Below, one piece after another: positions 22,811 through 31,485 of a DNA stretch of 43,638 bases. The stretch comes from Microvirga makkahensis. Its GTDB lineage: Bacteria > Pseudomonadota > Alphaproteobacteria > Rhizobiales > Beijerinckiaceae. The notes under the pieces were generated by a model. It saw only the letters and a program-made list of their open reading frames with translations. It was not told where the DNA came from and ran no database searches. Position 1 is the first letter of the stretch; every line of letters starts with the position of its first letter. Made by a program: the position numbers and the translations under genes. Where the stretch lies: contig NZ_WURB01000030.1 in NCBI RefSeq assembly GCF_009830105.1, positions 1-43,638 on the forward strand, written 5' to 3'.

Positions 22811-25309
22811 TCAATTCAGGGCCAGCATCTTGATCAGGTTTGGCAACCCTGCTCCTTGTGCGTACAAATCCCGGCGCAGGTCGACACAGCTACTCAGCAG
22901 GATTTCCTTCGCCCGGTCCGGATAGCCTATGAATTCCCGCCGCAGCGATAGAAACGCTGCAAGGATGCCCGAGACATGCGGCGTTGCCATGCTGGTTCCG
23001 CTCATCTGCACATAAAGGTCCTCAAGAGTCGATGCTCCGCCAGCAGGCGGCGCTGTCCAGTCGTGGCGGGCCGACAGGATCTTCTCGCCGGGCGCAACCA
23101 CGTCCGGCTTTCGCCGTCCGTCTGCCGTGGGTCCCCGGGATGAGAAGTACGATACGCCATAGGTGTGCGGATTGGTCTTGTGAACCGATCCCACAGCGAT
23201 GGCCTCCTCCAAGTTTGCCGGATCACCTATCGACAGGTCGAGGTTGGCCTGAATTTCGCCCTCCGAACCGGACAGAACGACGTACCCTTCGTTCCCCGCC
23301 GCCAAACAGACAAGAGCCCCCTGTCGCCAGAGCCGCCTCAGTTCCTGACACAAAGGAGTGTGCCCGGTGCCGAAGACACTCGGGTCGAAGTTCCCGCCCA
23401 GACTCAGGTTCACCCCGTGGATGACTAGCTGTCCGGCGCTGTCGTTGATTTCAGCGATCTTGTCGAGGGCCTTGATGATCCAGCTGTCCCGGCCGCCGCC
23501 CTGATCGTCCAGAACCTTGAAACCAAAAAGGGAGCAGCGCGGTGCCATGCCGGCGAAGGTGACATCCATCCCCGCCTCAGCCGGCACGGTATGCTCACCG
23601 GCGATGATGCCCGCAACATGGGTGCCGTGGCCGTGGCCGTCCAGCGTGTCGAAATCGGGAGTGCCGCGGCTCAGCTGCCGTGGCTCCCCCCGGCGGGTGC
23701 AGTCCCATTGCTCGAGCACGTTCCCGTGCTTCCGGAAATGAGGGTGATCCGCCCGGATGCCGGTGTCGAGAACAGCCCAGCAGATGTTCTTTCCATCCGC
23801 GCCGTAGCCGAGGTTGGCTGGACGAGCCTGCACCGTATGGGTCGACGAGGTCACCAGAGCCCGCTTGGCATAATTGCGCCAGATCCCGTCAATGCGCAGA
23901 TCGGCAAACAGCGAGCGCAGGGTCTCGATCTCAAGTCGTGTGAGCTTCGCACTCACGAAGTGCCTGAGCCGCTCCACCTCGGGGTCAGCTGCCTGACTGT
24001 CTCCGGCTTCCACCATCTGCCGGATCCTGGTTTCGACCGCGCCTGCCAGTTCGTCGAGGCGCTTGCGTTGCGCCGGATGCCCGGGCTGGTCCTCTGCGAG
24101 CTGGATCAGAACCTCGTGGCGCTCGCTGCGGTGCGCATTTTCCAGATCGGCCGCAAGATCCTTGGCGATGGCAAAGGGGGCAATGGCCTGCTGGAAAGCA
24201 GTACCCACCGTCTCGCGTACGGCCTCACGCACGTATCGGGTCCTGAGATAGCCGGTTCCGGAATGGGGATGCTGAGGCGAGTCGGGATTGATGCCGATAC
24301 CCAACTCTCCGGGTCGCGGGATATTCTCGATCCGGCCTTCGAAGTCGTCGGACAGATCCACATCGAAGGCCACCGGATCCAGCCGGTCGGCTACATTCAG
24401 CCACCGATCCACACAGGATGGAAAGGGGAGGGTGCCGCCCGTCCATTGGCGGAGCATGTCCTGCACCTCCTGCATGCCGAGCGGAGACCCTATTGTGACG
24501 AACAGCGGCACATGGAACCGGGAGCGATCGAGCCGCCTCAGAACGTCATAGGCGACCATCGAGCCCTGGCTGTGAGCAATGACCACGAAGGGCCCGCCGC
24601 CGGCAGCCAGCCGATCCAGGAAACTCTGCTCCATCGCATCGCGACGTTCCTTGACGAAGAGAAAGTCGTTCACGTCCCGCAGGAACGCGCGCGTGATCTT
24701 CTGGACGATCAGCCGACGCAGGAACTCGGGCAGGGGCAGAAGCTTGGACCGTACGGAGCTCACAGAAAGCTCGGCCTCGCTGACACGGCTTCCCGCAAGC
24801 ATCTTGCCCGCTACCTTGACCAGAAACGCCTGACGAACGGGATCGTCGCTCAGGGCGGCGATTTCACTTGCGATCGCCTGCTCCTCGTTGCCCCGTTCTC
24901 CACGTGCGAGGGCCATGATGGCGCGCGTGGTGGCCTCGTCGTCGTCGATGCTGATCAGATCGCCGGAGGCGCAGCTCTCATTGAGCGGCTTCGGGTAGTA
25001 CTCCCGATTGACCCAATAGGCCATTCGGCTGCGGTCGCCGAGCTGGGTTCCGAACAGGGCTGTATCCCACTGGCACTTGAGGACGGATGCCGGCGGCTTG
25101 TTGTTGATTCCGTGAACGTAGACGATGGTGTTGGCCCCCTTTGCGCCGGGCGCCCTTGGTGCTGCAGCCTTCGCTCCGAGATCGGGCACGCGGAAAGCGG
25201 CTGGGGGCGCAGCTGCAGGCAGGGGCATCGGCTTGGTTCTTGGGCCCGACGATGCTCGCGGAGTTTGGGAGCGGGTTTTGCTCTTCGCCGGAGCAGAGCG
25301 CTTGGCCAT
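22811..25309 (-). CDS. Alpha/beta-hydrolase-subtilisin (S8) fusion protein
   Basis: The 832-residue product joins two hydrolases. Residues 60-350 look like a lipase-type alpha/beta hydrolase: oxyanion strand YVHGINN (64-70) and nucleophile elbow AHSQG with Ser247. A helical, charged linker (about 370-480) follows. Residues 500-825 are a subtilase with Asp515 in VLDTG, His561 in HGHGTHVAG, Asn673 in AAGNEG and Ser773 in GTSMATPHVSG, so the triad is complete. No signal peptide or propeptide is seen; the first 55 residues are basic and Ala/Pro-rich, so a cytoplasmic location is likely. The start at 25309 is set by AAGGAG seven bases upstream; an upstream GTG-type start at 25402 has none. Substrates are unknown. 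No clear operon partner is seen. Confidence 0.85.
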   Translation of the reverse strand: MAKRSAPAKSKTRSQTPRASSGPRTKPMPLPAAAPPAAFRVPDLGAKAAAPRAPGAKGANTIVYVHGINNKPPASVLKCQWDTALFGTQLGDRSRMAYWVNREYYPKPLNESCASGDLISIDDDEATTRAIMALARGERGNEEQAIASEIAALSDDPVRQAFLVKVAGKMLAGSRVSEAELSVSSVRSKLLPLPEFLRRLIVQKITRAFLRDVNDFLFVKERRDAMEQSFLDRLAAGGGPFVVIAHSQGSMVAYDVLRRLDRSRFHVPLFVTIGSPLGMQEVQDMLRQWTGGTLPFPSCVDRWLNVADRLDPVAFDVDLSDDFEGRIENIPRPGELGIGINPDSPQHPHSGTGYLRTRYVREAVRETVGTAFQQAIAPFAIAKDLAADLENAHRSERHEVLIQLAEDQPGHPAQRKRLDELAGAVETRIRQMVEAGDSQAADPEVERLRHFVSAKLTRLEIETLRSLFADLRIDGIWRNYAKRALVTSSTHTVQARPANLGYGADGKNICWAVLDTGIRADHPHFRKHGNVLEQWDCTRRGEPRQLSRGTPDFDTLDGHGHGTHVAGIIAGEHTVPAEAGMDVTFAGMAPRCSLFGFKVLDDQGGGRDSWIIKALDKIAEINDSAGQLVIHGVNLSLGGNFDPSVFGTGHTPLCQELRRLWRQGALVCLAAGNEGYVVLSGSEGEIQANLDLSIGDPANLEEAIAVGSVHKTNPHTYGVSYFSSRGPTADGRRKPDVVAPGEKILSARHDWTAPPAGGASTLEDLYVQMSGTSMATPHVSGILAAFLSLRREFIGYPDRAKEILLSSCVDLRRDLYAQGAGLPNLIKMLALN

Positions 25310-25853
25310 TTCACTCTCCTTGCGGCTCCCGGCTGATTGCAGGGGCAGGACCAGTGGATGGAGTCGTGGTCGTTCCGATTGCTGAATCCGCGCAACTCGC
25401 ATGGCTGCCCGGGAGGAACCGGCTTCGAATATCGACGAAGAGTATCACCAACCTTGGCTGCGAGAAATCCTCCGAAATGGCTCCGATGGCGTCGGAGCTT
25501 TGCATCATGAAACGATCCGCAGCACATCTGCGAGAGGCTAAATGGAGCGCGCTGCCAGGAGATCCTGGCTCATGAACAGCCCGCGCTCGCCGCGAAGCGG
25601 GTACGGATGAGGATGAGCGGGACCGGAGCAGGGCAGACTCCTGACGCCTTGAACACCCATCCTGAGGATCGTTGACCAGCTCAGCTTTTAGGTATACTTT
25701 TTTCGTGCTTGGCAGGTGATCTTTGCAGCCAATGAAGACGCGAGGATCGTCCTGATACCGCGGCTTTTGTTATCTAAAGCAGTCATACGCTTTAGATGAG
25801 AAGGTGTTGCCTTCTGTTTCGTGCCGAAGACCTCTGCGGCAAGGATGAACGGG
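25310..25853. other. Divergent intergenic region between the protease fusion and the cox operon
   Basis: About 540 bases holding promoters for both directions. A possible plus-strand promoter is TTGACC (25672-25677) with TATACT (25693-25698), but the 15-base spacer is short. The clear element is the perfect inverted repeat at 25772-25797. I see no convincing gene. Confidence 0.4.
25772..25797. promoter_or_regulatory. Perfect 9-bp inverted repeat upstream of coxB
   Basis: ATCTAAAGC (25772-25780) and GCTTTAGAT (25789-25797) are perfect arms around an eight-base centre. It lies 56 bases before the chosen coxB start, in a low-GC patch. It could be an operator for a dimeric regulator or a 5'-leader hairpin of the cox mRNA. 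The regulator is unknown. Confidence 0.45.
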
Positions 25854-26660
25854 ATGGCTGTAGCGCTCATACTGGTTCTGATCGCCGCCGGCTCTGTGGC
25901 CTTTCATCTGGTGAGCCCCTGGTGGTGGACGCCCATTGCCTCGAACTGGGGCTACATCGATTCGACGATCATCATCACGTTCTGGATCACGGGAGCGGTC
26001 TTCGTCGCCATCGTGCTCTTCACCGCCTATTGTGTCTACCGCTTCCGCCATCAGCCGGGTCGGCAAGCCCATTACGAACCTGAAAGCAAACGCCTGGAAA
26101 TGTGGCTCACCATCGTCACGGGCGTTGGCGTCGCGGCCATGCTGACCCCGGGTCTGTTCGTCTGGGGGCAGTTCATCACCGTTCCCGAGGATGCCACCGA
26201 CATCGAGATCCTCGGTCAGCAATGGCAATGGAGCTTCAGGCTGCCGGGCCCGGACGGTCAGCTCGGCCTCACTGACACCCGGCTCGTCAGCCCCGATAAC
26301 CCCCTGGGGCTGAGCCGCGAGGATCCGAAGGCTCAAGACGACGTGATCGTCGAGGGCGGCGAACTGCGCCTGCCCGTAGGAAAGCCAATCAAGGCGCTGC
26401 TGCGCTCCGTCGACGTCATCCATAATTTCTACGTTCCGGAGATGCGCGCGAAGATGGACCTGGTGCCAGGCCAGGTGTCCTACATCTGGTTCACGCCGAC
26501 GCGAACCGGAACCTTCGAGATCCTGTGCGCCGAACTCTGCGGTGTCGGTCACTCGCATATGCGGGGAACGGTGGTTGTGCAGGAGCAGAGCGACTACCAG
26601 GCATGGTTGCAGGATCAGCAGGCGCGTAGCTTCGCGCGTCTGGCCCCAGCAGCCCAATAG
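25854..26660 (+). CDS. coxB: Cytochrome c oxidase subunit II
   Basis: This subunit takes electrons from cytochrome c through its CuA centre. The product (268 residues from ATG 25854) has two N-terminal membrane helices (about 2-22 and 36-60) and a periplasmic cupredoxin domain. The CuA ligands are visible as the His in VIHNFYVPE and then CAELCGVGHSHM (two Cys, Glu, His and Met in the right order), so it is a cytochrome c, not quinol, oxidase. WQWSF, the aromatic electron-entry region, is present. AAGGA lies eight bases before ATG 25854; ATG 25845 is the alternative start. No C-terminal heme c motif (CxxCH) is seen, so it is not the caa3 fusion type. First gene of the cox cluster. Confidence 0.93.
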   Translation: MAVALILVLIAAGSVAFHLVSPWWWTPIASNWGYIDSTIIITFWITGAVFVAIVLFTAYCVYRFRHQPGRQAHYEPESKRLEMWLTIVTGVGVAAMLTPGLFVWGQFITVPEDATDIEILGQQWQWSFRLPGPDGQLGLTDTRLVSPDNPLGLSREDPKAQDDVIVEGGELRLPVGKPIKALLRSVDVIHNFYVPEMRAKMDLVPGQVSYIWFTPTRTGTFEILCAELCGVGHSHMRGTVVVQEQSDYQAWLQDQQARSFARLAPAAQ

Positions 26661-26721
26661 GCACGCCATCCACAAAGGCTGGCAAGAGAGGGGCAAGAAA
26701 GGCGATCAGGGAGCACTCCTG

Positions 26722-28500
26722 ATGGTTGATGTCCCATTCGGTCACGTCGGAACGGCACCGGAATCCGATGTCGGCGACGTCGAGCTCTATCACCCGCACA
26801 GCTGGGTGACGAAGTACGTCTTCAGCCAGGACGCGAAGATCATTGCCATCCAGTATTCCATCACCGCGCTGGCGGTCGGGTTGATTGCCCTCATTCTCTC
26901 GTGGCTGATGCGCCTGCAGCTCGGCTTTCCCGGCGTGTTCTCGTTCATCGATGCGAACGCCTATTACCAGCTCATCACCATGCATGGGATGATGATGGTG
27001 GTCTACGTGCTGACGGCGCTCTTCCTCGGAGGTTTTGGCAACTACCTTATTCCCCTCATGATCGGGGCGCGCGACATGGTGTTCCCCTATGTCAACATGC
27101 TGAGCTTCTGGACATATCTGCTCGCCGTGCTCATTCTCGTCGCAAGCTTCTTCGCACCGGGCGGTCCGAGTGGCGCCGGCTGGACGCTATATCCCCCGCA
27201 AGCCATCCTATCCGGTACGCCGGGAGGGCAGGATTGGGGAATCATCCTCATGCTCGTCTCGCTGATGGTCTTCATCATCGGTTTTACCATGGGAGGATTG
27301 AACTACGTGGTCACCGTGCTGCAGGCGCGGGCGCGCGGGATGACCCTGATGCGCATGCCGCTCACGGTGTGGGGGATCTTCACCGCTAGCTTCATGGCCC
27401 TTCTGGCATTCCCTGCTCTGTTCGTAGGGGCCGTGATGATGCTGTTCGACAGAGCGCTAGGCACCAGCTTCTTCATGCCGTCCATCGTCGAGATGGGCCA
27501 GGTTCTCGAACGCAGCGGCGGGAGCCCGCTCCTCTTTCAGCACCTGTTTTGGTTCTTCGGCCATCCTGAGGTCTACATCGTCGCCTTGCCGGCGTTCGGA
27601 ATCGTCTCCGACCTGATCAGCACTCACGCCCGACGCAACATTTTCGGCTACCGCATGATGGTCTGGGCGCTTCTGGCGATCGGCGCTCTCAGCTTCGTCG
27701 TCTGGGCACACCATATGTATGTGAGCGGAATGAATCCTTATTTCGGGTTCTTCTTTGCCACCACCACGCTTATCATCGCCATTCCAACGGCAATCAAGGT
27801 GTACAACTGGATTTTGACCTTGTGGCGTGGGGACATTCACCTGAACGTGCCGATGCTGTTCGCGCTCGCGTTCATCGTCACCTTCGTGAACGGAGGTCTT
27901 ACCGGCCTGTTTCTCGGCAATGTGGTCGTGGATGTTCCGCTTTCCGACACGATGTTCGTGGTGGCTCATTTCCACATGGTCATGGGCGTGGCCCCGATCC
28001 TGGTTATCTTCGGCGCCATCTACCATTGGTACCCAAAGATGACAGGACGCATGTTGAACGATGCGCTCGGAAAACTCCACTTCTGGGTGACGTTTCTTGG
28101 ATCCTACGCGATCTTCTTTCCCATGCACTATCTCGGCCTCATGGGAGTTCCGCGCCGGTACCACGAGATCGGCGATATGGCCTTCGTTCCCGCATCGGCC
28201 CACACCCTCAACGCCTTCATCAGCGTCGTCGCGCTGATCGTCGGCGCGGCCCAGCTGATCTTCGTGTTCAATCTCGTTTGGAGCCTGCGCTCCGGAAGGC
28301 CTGCGGGCGGCAATCCCTGGCGGGCGACCACATTGGAATGGCAGACGCCTGAAACGCCACCACCGCACGGCAACTGGGGCAAGCAGATGCCAGTCGTCTA
28401 CCGTTGGGCCTATGACTACAGCGTTCCTGGTGCAGCCGAAGACTTTCTGCCTCAGAATCAGCCGAGCGCTCATCCCGCCCCAGGAACATCTCATGGGTAG
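26722..28500 (+). CDS. coxA: Cytochrome c oxidase subunit I
   Basis: This is the catalytic heme-copper subunit that reduces O2 to water and pumps protons. The 592-residue product has about twelve membrane helices. Heme and CuB ligands are seen in the early TMHGMMM (His), in GHPEVY (His and the Tyr cross-link, with Glu of the D-channel), in the HH of WAHHMYVSG and in HFHMVMG. The GHPEVY Glu places it in the A1 class. ATG 26722 is chosen for the AGGGAG eight bases upstream; an in-frame start at 26542 lies inside coxB. It lacks the fused subunit III that some families have. The end overlaps the next gene start by eight bases. Confidence 0.95.
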   Translation: MVDVPFGHVGTAPESDVGDVELYHPHSWVTKYVFSQDAKIIAIQYSITALAVGLIALILSWLMRLQLGFPGVFSFIDANAYYQLITMHGMMMVVYVLTALFLGGFGNYLIPLMIGARDMVFPYVNMLSFWTYLLAVLILVASFFAPGGPSGAGWTLYPPQAILSGTPGGQDWGIILMLVSLMVFIIGFTMGGLNYVVTVLQARARGMTLMRMPLTVWGIFTASFMALLAFPALFVGAVMMLFDRALGTSFFMPSIVEMGQVLERSGGSPLLFQHLFWFFGHPEVYIVALPAFGIVSDLISTHARRNIFGYRMMVWALLAIGALSFVVWAHHMYVSGMNPYFGFFFATTTLIIAIPTAIKVYNWILTLWRGDIHLNVPMLFALAFIVTFVNGGLTGLFLGNVVVDVPLSDTMFVVAHFHMVMGVAPILVIFGAIYHWYPKMTGRMLNDALGKLHFWVTFLGSYAIFFPMHYLGLMGVPRRYHEIGDMAFVPASAHTLNAFISVVALIVGAAQLIFVFNLVWSLRSGRPAGGNPWRATTLEWQTPETPPPHGNWGKQMPVVYRWAYDYSVPGAAEDFLPQNQPSAHPAPGTSHG

Positions 28501-29197
28501 CATCCTCATTTTCATGGGCGCTCTCTTGGCCATCGGGATGTGGTGGCTCGCGCGCCAGGGAATAATGACGAAGCCTTGGCTGGAACAGGGTATTGCAGCA
28601 ACTTATGTTCCGACGAGGAGCAATCCTCCAGCGGTGGCGAGGACAGGGCTCAGAGTGTTCCTCGCCGTGGTAGGCTCCCTTTTCGCGCTTTTCATCAGTG
28701 CCTACGCGATCCGGATGCAAATGCCGGACTGGCGTGATGTTCCGCTTCCCAACGTCCTGTGGCTGAATACGGGAATGCTCGTTCTGAGCAGCATTGCGCT
28801 GCACGAGGCAGGAAAATCGGCTCGCCGGGGAGAGGAGGAGGTATTGAAGCTCGGCCTCCTCGCAGCAGGTGCGACGGCTCTGGCCTTTCTGTCCGGACAG
28901 ATCCTCGCCTGGCGGCAGTTGACGGCGGACGGTTATCTCCTGACCTCGAATTCGGCCAATGCCTTCTTCTACGTGCTGACGGGAGCCCACGGCCTGCATG
29001 TGATCGGCGGCCTGGTGGCCCTGGGCAGAACCATCGCCAGGACGTGGCGCGGCGTTCCGCCCGAACGGCTGCGGGTGAGCGTGGGGCTGTGCGCCACATA
29101 TTGGCACTTCCTGCTGTTTGTCTGGCTCCTCCTCCTGAGCATCCTGACCGGGTGGGCCGGCACTTTCATCGACATCTGCCGGCAAGCGCTGAGCTAA
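28493..29197 (+). CDS. Cytochrome c oxidase subunit III-like protein (first copy)
   Basis: The 234-residue membrane protein has about seven hydrophobic segments and the subunit III pattern in its second half (LTGAHGLHVIGGL and CATYWHFLLFVWL). The first third is shorter and less typical than in the second copy, and the protein could be a divergent subunit III that pairs with it. Family knowledge: subunit III stabilises subunit I and supports oxygen and proton entry. ATG 28493 overlaps the coxA stop, which argues for coupling; AGGAA lies upstream. It precedes a second subunit III-like gene by 14 bases. Confidence 0.8.
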   Translation: MGSILIFMGALLAIGMWWLARQGIMTKPWLEQGIAATYVPTRSNPPAVARTGLRVFLAVVGSLFALFISAYAIRMQMPDWRDVPLPNVLWLNTGMLVLSSIALHEAGKSARRGEEEVLKLGLLAAGATALAFLSGQILAWRQLTADGYLLTSNSANAFFYVLTGAHGLHVIGGLVALGRTIARTWRGVPPERLRVSVGLCATYWHFLLFVWLLLLSILTGWAGTFIDICRQALS

Positions 29198-29211
29198 GAG
29201 GATCCCGGGCC

Positions 29212-29934
29212 ATGGCAGAGCAAGCCTTCTCCCCGATCGAGACGACCCCGGCCGATCCTTCGGGGCTGCGCAGCGTCGCCGCCGACTTCTCCTCCGACAG
29301 GACCGCCTTCAGGAACGTGTCCTGGGGCAAGGCGATGATGTGGATCTTTCTGCTCAGCGACACCTTCGTCTTCAGCAGCTTCCTGATCGCCTACATGACC
29401 GCCAGAATGTCGACGACGGTGCCGTGGCCCAATGCGAGCGAGGTTTTTGCGCTGACCATCGGAGGGGTCACGCTGCCCCTCATCCTGATCGCCATCATGA
29501 CCTTCGTCCTGATCAGCAGCAGCGGCACCATGGCCATGGCCGTCAATTTCGCCTACCGCCGCGATCGCAGGAAGACGGCTGCCCTGATGCTCTTGACGGC
29601 GCTCCTTGGTGCCACCTTCGTCGGGATGCAGGCTTTCGAATGGACCAAGCTGATTCATGAAGGCGTGAGGCCCTGGGGCAACCCCTGGGGGGCGGCTCAG
29701 TTCGGCTCGACATTCTTCATGATCACCGGCTTCCACGGCACGCATGTGACCTTCGGCGTGATCTTCCTTCTGATCGTTGCCAGAAAGGTCTGGCGTGGCG
29801 ATTTCGATCAGGAGCGAAGAGGCTTCTTCACCAGCCGGAAGGGGAGTTACGAGGCTGTGGAGATCATGGGCCTGTACTGGCACTTCGTCGACCTGGTGTG
29901 GGTCTTCATCTTCGCCTTCTTCTATCTTTGGTAG
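29212..29934 (+). CDS. coxC: Cytochrome c oxidase subunit III (second copy)
   Basis: The 240-residue product matches the CyoC/CoxC family. It has five or so membrane helices, with MMWIFLLSDTFVFSSFLIAY near 41-60, WTKLIHEG, the conserved FHGTHVTFGV and the final GLYWHFVDLVWVFIF. The Glu and His that line the lipid cleft in known structures appear in FEWTKL and GFHGTH. The start ATG 29212 follows GGATC-type bases only, a moderate ribosome site, but translation from it fits the family N-terminus. The next gene begins ten bases after its stop. Confidence 0.9.
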   Translation: MAEQAFSPIETTPADPSGLRSVAADFSSDRTAFRNVSWGKAMMWIFLLSDTFVFSSFLIAYMTARMSTTVPWPNASEVFALTIGGVTLPLILIAIMTFVLISSSGTMAMAVNFAYRRDRRKTAALMLLTALLGATFVGMQAFEWTKLIHEGVRPWGNPWGAAQFGSTFFMITGFHGTHVTFGVIFLLIVARKVWRGDFDQERRGFFTSRKGSYEAVEIMGLYWHFVDLVWVFIFAFFYLW

Positions 29935-29944
29935 GAGACCGATC

Positions 29945-30280
29945 ATGGCACAGGCCGCGTCGCATCCGCAGGGACAGCAGCATCCCATCAGGCTCTACCT
30001 CGTGGTCTGGACTTGGCTCTTCATTCTGAGCGCCTGCTCCTACCTCGTCGATTACTACCAGATCGAAGGCATCCTCAGGTATGCCCTCATCCTCCTGTTC
30101 ATGATGCTGAAGGCCGGTCTCATCATCGCCGTGTTCATGCACATGGCCTGGGAGCGTCTTTCCCTCGTCTACGCGATCCTGGTCCCCATGAGCGCCATTC
30201 TGGTTTTCGTCGCGATCATGGCGCTCGAATCCGACTATACACTGTTGTCCCGCCTCACGTTCTTCGCGCCGGAGCTCTGA
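29945..30280 (+). CDS. Cytochrome c oxidase subunit IV
   Basis: The 111-residue product has three membrane helices (about 17-36, 45-65 and 75-95) and fits the prokaryotic subunit IV/CyoD family, a small non-catalytic part of A-type oxidases. Family-like features are the VWTWLFILS start of helix 1 and the AGLIIAVFMHM centre in helix 2. It closes the oxidase cluster. No assembly factor (heme O synthase, CtaG or Sco) is found near it in this window. Confidence 0.88.
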   Translation: MAQAASHPQGQQHPIRLYLVVWTWLFILSACSYLVDYYQIEGILRYALILLFMMLKAGLIIAVFMHMAWERLSLVYAILVPMSAILVFVAIMALESDYTLLSRLTFFAPEL

Positions 30281-30380
30281 GCCGTCGCTTGCACCGGGCC
30301 GGCACGGCCAAGTCATGTCGCCGCCGCGCAGGGAGGATCCGGCGGCATCCGTGCTTTCTCGACGGCCGGCGGCTCCATGA

Positions 30381-30814
30381 CGGGCGGTAGGGATGACATG
30401 TCGCGTGCCGGAGGACCGGCACGATGACCGCAAGCCCAGCGAAGAGCGGGATGGATTCGACGAGAAGGGCGGCCGCTACGATCAAGCCCCAGATTGCCAT
30501 GGTCACGCCGGCCTCGCGGTCCAGGAGGAGTGGCCATGAGATGATGCTGATGCTCAGCACCACGAGAGCGAAGACGAAGCCGAGAACGTTGCCAAGATCA
30601 TCAGCGGCAGAGCGATGTTCGTGAACGTGCGCGCTGCCAGGCAGACGCCGACAACGAGGCAGATCAATCCGAGAAACATCAGATGGAACGGCGCGGTCCA
30701 GAAATCATCGAAGCCTCTTGCCAGTGCCTCTCTCAGATCTGCAGGTTGGATTTTCCGGACAACCGGACGAGCCGGGATATCGTTTGCACCAGCGACGATA
30801 TGAGAATGGGCCAT
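30381..30814 (-). pseudogene. Decayed DUF2189 membrane protein gene
   Basis: The minus-strand frame from ATG 30814 reads like the DUF2189 N-terminus (VRKIQPADLREALARGFDDF, then a membrane helix FLGLICLVVGVCLAARTF). Near 30600-30588 homology ends at LPLM and jumps by a frameshift to the frame that encodes NVLGFVFALVVLSISIISW, LLLDREAG and later GLAVIVPVLRHATCH, which is the family C-terminus. From memory the middle of the family (roughly 110 residues) is missing, and a second loss of about 17 residues lies near 30506. The gene is therefore broken twice. It sits head to tail with the cox operon end. Alternative: two separate small membrane proteins, which is less likely. Confidence 0.6.
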
Positions 30815-31050
30815 ATCGGCGCCTCCCGGGAGGAACCTTGGCAGCCAGGGCGCGGTTGCGGAGCGCGTCATGTTCGTTGGCCACGCGCAACCACGACCCA
30901 AGGTTTGTTCATATTCCCAAACACGACCTGGGTCGCGTGGAAATGAGGAATCCGGCCGTGGTGCCGGGACCCCTCGTGCCCTGCCTCGTCCCATCCCAAG
31001 AAAACGGCATTCATGATATGATGGGCTTTCTTGCACGCAGGGAGTGCCCC

Positions 31051-31296
31051 ATGGATTCGGGTCTTGTCCTCATTTGGATCGGCGCCTTGCTCATCATCGG
31101 CGGCGTGCTCTACGGCGCAGGCCAGGTCCTCTGGAGAGGGCGGCTCAGCGACGCGAGGCTGAGCCGATCAACCGGCCGGAAGACGACTCTGGAGCCACAG
31201 CAGAGTCCCAGATCCTTCAGCTTCAGGACTCATTGGCCGGCCTTCGTCCTCATCCTCGTCGGCGGTATCCTCATCTTGACGGAGACGGCATTCTAA
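31051..31296 (+). CDS. Small two-helix membrane protein
   Basis: The 81-residue product has two membrane segments (about 5-24 and 59-78) joined by a basic, Ser/Arg-rich loop, so both ends should be periplasmic or both cytoplasmic. I recognise no family. The ATG is preceded by CAGGGAG at a good distance, and an upstream in-frame extension has no ribosome site. The stop is followed seven bases later by a hairpin. It may go with the cox cluster but is separated from it by the decayed DUF2189 gene. Confidence 0.6.
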   Translation: MDSGLVLIWIGALLIIGGVLYGAGQVLWRGRLSDARLSRSTGRKTTLEPQQSPRSFSFRTHWPAFVLILVGGILILTETAF

Positions 31297-31302
31297 CCCT
31301 GG

Positions 31303-31318
31303 CTTCCGGAGGCGGAAG
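31303..31318 (+). terminator. Short hairpin after the small membrane protein
   Basis: CTTCCG (31303-31308) and CGGAAG (31313-31318) pair perfectly around GAGG, six bases past the stop. No U-run follows, so it is a weak terminator candidate. Confidence 0.35.
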
Positions 31319-31485
31319 GTCGCCACGGGTCATCGCCGGCATGTCCTCGGGGAGCGAGTTGCGTCTCTCCCGCCCGCTCGCCCCGGATTGATCTGTGGTC
31401 GTTGTGGTCCCGTTCCGCCGATCTTCGGAAGCAGCACCTTGTCGATCTGCTTCATGGCGCCCTCAATGCTCTCGTGAGCGGGAGC

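Noticed and set aside
23591..25336. 581-codon plus-strand frame opposite the hydrolase-subtilase gene
   Set aside because: The opposite strand encodes two domains with complete catalytic motifs, so this long frame is a shadow.
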